From Solobacterium sp. (lineage in GTDB: Bacteria > Bacillota_I > Bacilli_A > Erysipelotrichales > Erysipelotrichaceae), in the NCBI GenBank assembly GCA_017514645.1, contig JAFWJP010000066.1:1-9957 (forward strand): a DNA stretch of 9,957 bases, read 5' to 3'. The translations under genes and the position numbers were made by a program. Within the stretch, counting starts at the first letter, position 1, and the number at the start of each line of letters is the position of its first letter. Shown piece after piece: positions 1 through 4,657 of this stretch. The notes below the pieces were generated by a model, which saw nothing but the letters and a program-made list of their open reading frames with translations, did no database searches and was not told the DNA's origin.

Positions 1-111
1 CCGGTGACGATACCGGAGTGGTCACACCTGTTCCCATCCCGAACACAGAAGTTAAGCACTCCAGGGCCGAAAATAGCTATGCCTGCCATAGTGAATCGAG
101 GACGCCGCCGG
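1..111 (+). rRNA. rrf: 5S ribosomal RNA
   Basis: This is the 5S RNA of the large ribosomal subunit. The conserved core is plain to read: GGTCACACCTGTTCCCAT at about 20-37, then CCGAACACAGAAGTTAAGC at about 40-58, and GAGGACGCC near the 3' end. The two ends pair as helix I: bases 1-9 (CCGGTGACG) pair with 103-111 (CGCCGCCGG), with one G-U pair and one A-C mismatch. CTATG/CATAG around 77-91 forms a short helix IV. The length of about 111 nt is slightly below the usual 115-120, so one or a few 5' bases may lie before the window. It probably closes a 16S-23S-5S operon located upstream. Confidence 0.95.
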
Positions 112-122
112 TTCTTTTTTTT
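103..122 (+). terminator. Possible rRNA operon terminator: 5S 3' end plus T-tract
   Basis: The 3' strand of 5S helix I (103-111) is followed at once by TTCTTTTTTTT (112-122). I find no separate hairpin between the 5S and the T-tract. If this is an intrinsic terminator, its stem must be 5S helix I itself, with the 5' strand about 100 nt away. The T-tract is seen directly; the terminator function is inference. Confidence 0.45.
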
Positions 123-123
123 G

Positions 124-132
124 TGCTATAAT
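124..132 (+). promoter_or_regulatory. Extended -10 promoter upstream of tmk
   Basis: TGCTATAAT at 124-132 matches a perfect TATAAT box preceded by the TGn extension. No TTGACA-like -35 lies at the usual distance: 104-109 is GCCGCC, inside the 5S gene. Extended -10 promoters can work with a weak -35. Transcription would be expected to start near 138-140, only about 4-6 bases before the tmk ATG at 144. Confidence 0.6.
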
Positions 133-143
133 AGGGCATACGT

Positions 144-785
144 ATGAAACAAGGATTATTCATTACATTTGAAGGACCTGATGGTTCGGGCAAGACGACT
201 GTCAGTACTGCTGTTACCAAACGATTGATCAGCGAAGGGTACCGAGTCCTCTATACCAGGGAACCGGGCGGGAGCCGTATTGCGGAACAGATCCGCAATA
301 TCATCCTGGATCCGCAGAACACGGAAATGGACGCTCGTACGGAAGCGCTGCTCTATGCCGCATCCCGCCGCCAGCACCTGACGGATATTGTTTTGCCGGC
401 CCTGAAGGACGGCATTACCGTCATCAGCGACCGCTTTGTTGACAGTTCACTGGCTTATCAGGGCGTCGGCAGAGAGATCGGCATCGAGGCTGTTATGGAT
501 ATCAATCGTTTTGCAGTGGAAGGCCATATGCCGCAGACAACGATCTATCTTGACATTGATCCGGATACCGGGCTGAAGCGTATCGCTGACCGGAAGTTCC
601 TGGACCGGCTGGATCAGGAAGCTGCGTCGTTCCATCACAAGGTCTACAAAGGATATCAGGAAGTGACACGGATGTACCGCGACAGGATGATCTTCATCGA
701 TGCGTCGCGTACACCGGAAGAGGTCATAGAAGAAGCGTACATGGCTGTGAGGAGTCTGCTCGATGCCGCGGAAACAGACGGATGA
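144..785 (+). CDS. tmk: Thymidylate kinase (dTMP kinase)
   Basis: This cytosolic enzyme phosphorylates dTMP to dTDP with ATP, a required step in dTTP synthesis. The 213-residue protein has the normal family length. Visible motifs are the P-loop GPDGSGKT (residues 11-18), the EPGGS segment (40-44), DRF in VISDRFVDSSLAYQG (96-98, dTMP binding), and a lid-like region DRLDQEAASFHHKVYKGY (154-171). The ATG at 144 is chosen because MKQGLFITFEG matches the usual family N-terminus. No good Shine-Dalgarno precedes it: AGGG at 133-136 is the only candidate. A promoter -10 box ends just 11 bases upstream, so the message may be nearly leaderless. The 3' end overlaps holB by 23 bp. Identification is secure; the translation mode is inferred. 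Confidence 0.96.
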   Translation: MKQGLFITFEGPDGSGKTTVSTAVTKRLISEGYRVLYTREPGGSRIAEQIRNIILDPQNTEMDARTEALLYAASRRQHLTDIVLPALKDGITVISDRFVDSSLAYQGVGREIGIEAVMDINRFAVEGHMPQTTIYLDIDPDTGLKRIADRKFLDRLDQEAASFHHKVYKGYQEVTRMYRDRMIFIDASRTPEEVIEEAYMAVRSLLDAAETDG

Positions 786-1890
786 GCAGCTGCTGAAGGA
801 ATCAGCGCTTCGTGACAGTGAGCGCTCTGCACGAAGAGAACAGCGCAGCGTATGCTTTGAAATACTGAAACAGTACGAAACTGTCTTTTTTCGTACGTTT
901 GATCGTGATCTGCTGAAGAATGAGCTGTTTCATGCCTTTATCTTCCATGGTCCGCAGGGATCGCTGAAGACGCAGGCAGCAGTTCTGTGTGCACAGAGTA
1001 TTGTGTGTCCGGGAATCCACGGTCTGGTGGATGAAGCACACAGTGAATATGCTGATCTGCTTGCCCGGGTCGCTGAGACGGAGTACGGTGATCTGTACCG
1101 GATCGATGGAAGCGAGAAGAAATCGATCGGTATTGAGAAAGCTGCGGATATTCAGCGGTTTCTTTCCCGGACTGCGGCAGAAGAAAGCGGCCGGAAGATC
1201 TTACTGCTGAACGGTGCGGAATATATGACAGAAGACGCGATGAACAGTCTTCTGAAATTTCTGGAAGAACCGGCTGAGCAGGTCTATATGTTCCTGGTGA
1301 CGGGGAATGTAGATCGTCTGCTGACGACGATCCGCTCCCGCTGTATGGCGGTCCGTTTCCATCCGCTGCCGGAACAGGTCTATTATGACGCAGCGATACG
1401 TGAAGGTCTTGACCCGGAAGATGCGTTCTTTCTTGCCGGTGCGGCGAAGGTGCTGGGCGGTTATCCGGATCTGGCGGTCAGCGAACCGTACCAGCGGGCA
1501 AAGACCCTGTTCCGTCAGATGCTCGGTCTTCAGGGTGACCCCGGGCTGATCCTGGTGGATTACGATACCCGGTACCGTTTCCGGGAGAAGGGCGAACGCG
1601 GAGATACCGGCAGGGAGAAGGGCGAACGCAGAACGGTACGCGACAACAACCTGGATACCCTGATCTGGTTTTTTGAAATGCTCGCAAGGTATTACCGGAG
1701 TGTGATAACAGGTGATGAAACCGGACCGGCATGGTATAGTGAGTCTGTAAAAGCAGAACGTTCCGTGCCGAAGGCACGATATATAGAAAAGCTGCAGATC
1801 GTACGGGAAGCCCGTGATAAATGCGGACGTACCAACGATCTGAATCTGCTCATGGACCAGACGATTTACAGATTGGAGAAAGTAGCATGA
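763..1890 (+). CDS. holB: DNA polymerase III delta prime subunit (clamp loader)
   Basis: Delta prime is the stator subunit of the clamp loader that places the beta sliding clamp on primed DNA. In this 375-residue protein the P-loop region is GPQGSLKT (63-70), with Leu in place of the usual Gly before Lys-Thr. NSLLKFLEEP (161-170) and the SRC motif in TIRSRC (189-194) are characteristic of delta prime/gamma. The four-cysteine zinc module normally after the P-loop is missing: only C76 and C82 remain nearby. There is a charged N-terminal extension (1-29) and a basic insert with the repeated REKGER (274-289). The ATG at 763 is preceded by GAGGAG (749-754), which supports a start 23 bp inside tmk. 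The stop overlaps the ricT start (ATGA). The linkage tmk-holB-ricT is classic for Bacillota. HolB is preferred over DnaX (gamma/tau), which normally sits beside recR elsewhere. Confidence 0.9.
   Translation: MPRKQTDEQLLKESALRDSERSARREQRSVCFEILKQYETVFFRTFDRDLLKNELFHAFIFHGPQGSLKTQAAVLCAQSIVCPGIHGLVDEAHSEYADLLARVAETEYGDLYRIDGSEKKSIGIEKAADIQRFLSRTAAEESGRKILLLNGAEYMTEDAMNSLLKFLEEPAEQVYMFLVTGNVDRLLTTIRSRCMAVRFHPLPEQVYYDAAIREGLDPEDAFFLAGAAKVLGGYPDLAVSEPYQRAKTLFRQMLGLQGDPGLILVDYDTRYRFREKGERGDTGREKGERRTVRDNNLDTLIWFFEMLARYYRSVITGDETGPAWYSESVKAERSVPKARYIEKLQIVREARDKCGRTNDLNLLMDQTIYRLEKVA
1583..1629 (+). repeat. 17-bp exact direct repeat inside holB (30-bp period)
   Basis: GGGAGAAGGGCGAACGC occurs at 1583-1599 and again at 1613-1629. 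The 30-bp offset is exactly 10 codons, so it gives REKGER twice in HolB (residues 274-279 and 284-289) without a frameshift. The units diverge outside the 17 bp. It looks like an in-frame tandem duplication in a linker between the AAA+ part and the C-terminal collar domain. Confidence 0.85.
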
Positions 1891-3065
1891 CTGCTGAAAA
1901 TACAGAAACGGTACAGGAAGTACATTATGATTATCAGGTTGCGGTAAAGTTCCGCAACAATTCCCACCCGTATACCTTCGGATCCGACAGGAATGATTTC
2001 CGTCCCGGAGATATGCTGGTGGTGGAGACTGCACAGGGAATCGAAGTCGGTGAGTGCACAGCCAAACCGCTGCCGACGGACAAGTATCCTCCGAAGTTCC
2101 CGCTGAAGCCCGTGATCCGGATCGCTGATCTGAAGGACAAGCGGAACTATGAGGACAATTTCATCTTTGCGGAAGAAGCCATGAAGATCTGTCAGGAGGA
2201 AGTCGACGATCTCGGACTGAATATGCATCTGCTCAGTGCGTCGTATGTGCTGGACCGTTCCAAGGTACTGTTCGTATATACTGCAGATCAGCGGGTGGAT
2301 TTCCGGGAACTGCTCAAACGGCTCGGTGCCCGGCTGCACTGCCGGATCGAACTGCGGCAGATCGGTGAGCGTGATCAGGTGAAGATGATCGGAGGAATCG
2401 GACTTTGCGGCATGGAGTGCTGCTGTTCAAGATTCAAGACGCACTTCGACAATATATCCATCAATATGGCCAAGAACCAGCAGCTGGCACTGAACATCGA
2501 AAAACTGTCCGGTATGTGCGGAAAGCTGATGTGCTGCCTGCGCTATGAGAATGATATCTATACTGAAATGACCCAGGATCTGCCGAAGGTCGGGGCACAT
2601 GTTGAATACGAAGGCGAAATGTACCGTGTGACATCGATCAATGTGATCGCCAACCAGGCACGTCTGGAGAACAGCGAGTCCTATCAGGCGGTAACCGTGG
2701 ATGAACTGCGGGAAAAGGCAATCATCCGCAAGGGTGTCACGATCAAGCGGGCAACCGGACGGAGAACGCTAAACCGTACAGCGTCCAGGCAGGTTACGGA
2801 AAAGCCGGAAGAGAACAAACGTGCGGAAACACCGAAGCAGGATCCGGCAAAGGTCCAGACACGGACATTTACCGCGAAGAAGCAGGAGCGGCAGGACAAG
2901 CCGAACAACAACGCGCGTCCGGAGAAACAGAACCGGAACCGCCGTCAGAACCGGCGTGAGACAGCACCTGCAAACAAGCCGAATGTCACCGTAAGAAGCT
3001 TCAAGGTCAACAGGGAGAAACAGGAAGGTCAGGGACAGCAGCGTGCAGCGTCAGAAAAGCTTTGA
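1887..3065 (+). CDS. ricT: PSP1-domain regulatory protein RicT (YaaT family)
   Basis: This is a RicT/YaaT homologue. In B. subtilis RicT works with RicA and RicF in a complex that carries Fe-S clusters and affects RNase Y-dependent mRNA processing, competence, sporulation and biofilm formation. The 392-residue protein has the PSP1 core at roughly 15-280. The key cysteines are present in LCGMECCCSRF (C174, C178, C179, C180) and MCGKLMCCLRYE (C211, C216, C217). Residues from about 285 to the end form a highly basic, N/Q/R/K-rich, probably disordered tail. The ATG at 1887 is chosen over an in-frame ATG at 1821 because it overlaps the holB stop as ATGA, has GGAG at 1875-1878, and gives the expected PSP1 N-terminus. 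The partners RicA and RicF are not in this window. Confidence 0.92.
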   Translation: MTAENTETVQEVHYDYQVAVKFRNNSHPYTFGSDRNDFRPGDMLVVETAQGIEVGECTAKPLPTDKYPPKFPLKPVIRIADLKDKRNYEDNFIFAEEAMKICQEEVDDLGLNMHLLSASYVLDRSKVLFVYTADQRVDFRELLKRLGARLHCRIELRQIGERDQVKMIGGIGLCGMECCCSRFKTHFDNISINMAKNQQLALNIEKLSGMCGKLMCCLRYENDIYTEMTQDLPKVGAHVEYEGEMYRVTSINVIANQARLENSESYQAVTVDELREKAIIRKGVTIKRATGRRTLNRTASRQVTEKPEENKRAETPKQDPAKVQTRTFTAKKQERQDKPNNNARPEKQNRNRRQNRRETAPANKPNVTVRSFKVNREKQEGQGQQRAASEKL

Positions 3066-3903
3066 AAACGGCAGGTGCACACTGTATCTTGTGCCGACAC
3101 CGATCGGCAATCTGAACGAGATGACACCGCGGGCAATCGAAGTGCTGAACAGTGTCGATGTAATCGCCTGTGAAGACACCAGGACATCCGGCACACTGCT
3201 CAAGCATTTCGGGATCCGCAAGAAGCTGATTGCCTGTCAGAACTTCAATGAAGCGAATTCCGCCAAGGGGATCGCTGCACTGCTGGAGCAGGGTCTCAAC
3301 GTTGCGCTGATCAGCGACGCGGGATATCCGCTCATCAGTGATCCGGGACAGAGGGTGGTGGACGAAGTAACGTCTGCCGGATACAATGTTGTTCCGCTGT
3401 CCGGACCAAATGCCATGCTCAACGCTCTGGTTGCCAGCGGGCTGATCGTACAGCCGTTTGTCTTTATCGGATTCCTGCCGGCTTCCGTGAGCGAATGCCG
3501 GACGAAACTGCAGACGTACCGGGACTATCCGATGACCATGGTCTTCTATGAAGCTCCGCACAGGATCGTAAAGATGCTCAGTACTGTTCTGGAAGTCCTG
3601 GGTGACCGGAAGTGCTGCATTGCCCGGGAAATAACAAAGATCCACGAGGAATTCCTCCGGGGGACGGTCAGTGAACTTCTGGAAGCGATGAAGGAAGAAG
3701 CACGCGGTGAAATGGTCGTGATCATCGAAGGGAAGACCGGAGAGACCGTAATCAGTGAAGATACGATCCGGGAGACTGTCGGGAAATATCTGGCGCAGGG
3801 AATGCGTACAAGTTCGGCAGTCAAGGAAGCCGCAAAAGAACTCGGTCTGAACAAGAACCGGGTATATGATCTGGTACATGAAAAGGAGGATGAAGCTGTA
3901 TGA
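3043..3903 (+). CDS. rsmI: 16S rRNA (cytidine(1402)-2'-O)-methyltransferase
   Basis: RsmI 2'-O-methylates C1402 in the decoding centre of 16S rRNA with S-adenosylmethionine and belongs to the tetrapyrrole methylase superfamily. The 286 residues show the family signatures LYLVPTPIGNLNEMTPRAIE (14-33), CEDTRTSGTLLKHFGI (43-58), SDAGYPLISDPG (91-102), the SGPNA loop (120-124) and FYEAPHRI (168-175). A C-terminal helix-turn-helix-like segment, RTSSAVKEAAKELGLNKNRV, covers about 255-274. The start is the GTG at 3043. No ATG lies upstream of the first motif, and MQRQKSFE resembles the N-terminus of Bacillota homologues. It overlaps ricT by 23 bp, with AGGAAGG and AGGGA (3022-3035) as ribosome binding sequence. 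The stop overlaps prsW by 4 bp. In B. subtilis the gene (yabC) lies in the same neighbourhood. Confidence 0.95.
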   Translation: MQRQKSFENGRCTLYLVPTPIGNLNEMTPRAIEVLNSVDVIACEDTRTSGTLLKHFGIRKKLIACQNFNEANSAKGIAALLEQGLNVALISDAGYPLISDPGQRVVDEVTSAGYNVVPLSGPNAMLNALVASGLIVQPFVFIGFLPASVSECRTKLQTYRDYPMTMVFYEAPHRIVKMLSTVLEVLGDRKCCIAREITKIHEEFLRGTVSELLEAMKEEARGEMVVIIEGKTGETVISEDTIRETVGKYLAQGMRTSSAVKEAAKELGLNKNRVYDLVHEKEDEAV

Positions 3904-4613
3904 TTCCGTTTGTGTCGCTGGATATGTTCTATATCGCTGCAGCAGTACTGCCGGCTGCGGTTCTGATGGTACTGACGTATCGTCTGGACCGGGCGGAACC
4001 GGAACCGTCATCACTGCTCGCCAAGATGGTCCTGATGGGCTGTGTTGCGGTCATACCGGCCATCGTGCTGGAAATCGGTGTACAGGACTTTCTTCTGCCG
4101 CTCTTTTCATATGACAATTATACGCAGTACTATATCATTCTCGCATTGACGGTCGGTCTGATCGAAGAGGGCTGCAAATTCTTCTTTCTTTACCGTTCGA
4201 CCTGGAACGATCCGAATTTCAACTATGTGTTTGACGGTGTGATCTACGCTGTCTATGTTTCGCTGGGTTTTGCGGCACTGGAGAACATTGAGTATGTATT
4301 CCAGTACGGACTCAGTGTAGCACTGACACGGGCGTTTCTGGCGGTGCCGGGACACTTTGCGTTTTCGGTGTTCATGGGTGCGTGGTACGGCTCGGCAAAG
4401 GTGCAGGAAGTACGCGGCAATCATGGTGCGAAGATCACCAGGATGATCCTGGCCTATCTCTCAGCGGTTGCGGTGCATACCATGTATGATGCACTGGCAA
4501 TGATCGGAACCGACAGGGCAACGATCCTGTTCTTCCTGTTCGTTATGGTGATGTATGTCGTTGTCTACAGGAAAGTGAAGGCGGAATCTGCCGGGGACCG
4601 GTTTATTTATTAG
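3900..4613 (+). CDS. prsW: PrsW-family glutamic intramembrane protease
   Basis: PrsW proteases cleave within the membrane; in B. subtilis PrsW starts degradation of the anti-sigma factor RsiW. This 237-residue protein has about seven to eight hydrophobic segments (near 8-26, 41-66, 76-97, 111-133, 142-163, 180-201 and 207-224). It carries the family motifs EEGCK (E89, E90, K93), FDGVIYAVYVSLGFAALEN (111-129, with E128), R144 with VPGH (149-152), and VHTMYD (H193, D197). The ATG at 3900 overlaps the rsmI stop as ATGA and has a strong AAGGAGG at 3883-3889, suggesting translational coupling. No anti-sigma or sigma factor gene is visible here, so the substrate is unknown. The family call is firm; the biological role is not. 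Confidence 0.9.
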   Translation: MIPFVSLDMFYIAAAVLPAAVLMVLTYRLDRAEPEPSSLLAKMVLMGCVAVIPAIVLEIGVQDFLLPLFSYDNYTQYYIILALTVGLIEEGCKFFFLYRSTWNDPNFNYVFDGVIYAVYVSLGFAALENIEYVFQYGLSVALTRAFLAVPGHFAFSVFMGAWYGSAKVQEVRGNHGAKITRMILAYLSAVAVHTMYDALAMIGTDRATILFFLFVMVMYVVVYRKVKAESAGDRFIY

Positions 4614-4617
4614 AACT

Positions 4618-4644
4618 GCAGCGGTGAAGGATCATCGCTGTTTT
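4618..4644 (+). terminator. Terminator/attenuator-like hairpin between prsW and M16C gene
   Basis: CAGCGGTGA (4619-4627) pairs with TCATCGCTG (4632-4640) as nine base pairs, one of them G-U, closed by an AGGA loop. It is followed by TTTT (4641-4644). The stem is strong but the T-run is short, so partial termination or an mRNA-stabilising/processing hairpin is likelier than a full stop. The ribosome binding site of the next gene begins four bases later. Confidence 0.5.
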
Positions 4645-4647
4645 GAT

Positions 4648-4652
4648 GGAGG
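4648..4652 (+). promoter_or_regulatory. Ribosome binding site that fixes the M16C start
   Basis: GGAGG at 4648-4652 lies five bases before the ATG at 4658. It overlaps the competing start codons TTG (4643) and ATG (4646), which have no well-spaced binding site of their own. This favours 4658. Confidence 0.75.
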
Positions 4653-4657
4653 ATACT

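Noticed and set aside
1821..1886. Upstream ATG for ricT adding 22 residues
   Set aside because: It lies deep inside holB; the ATG at 1887 has a GGAG site, an ATGA overlap and the expected N-terminus.
1201..2034. A 277-codon open frame on the - strand
   Set aside because: It is antisense to holB and the start of ricT, with no motif or plausible ribosome binding context that I can support.
3007..4014. A 335-codon open frame on the - strand
   Set aside because: It mirrors rsmI and the start of prsW; composition and lack of motifs indicate a codon-bias artefact.
4643..4657. TTG 4643 or ATG 4646 as the M16C start
   Set aside because: Both coincide with or lie next to the GGAGG site (4648-4652), which is ideally spaced for the ATG at 4658.
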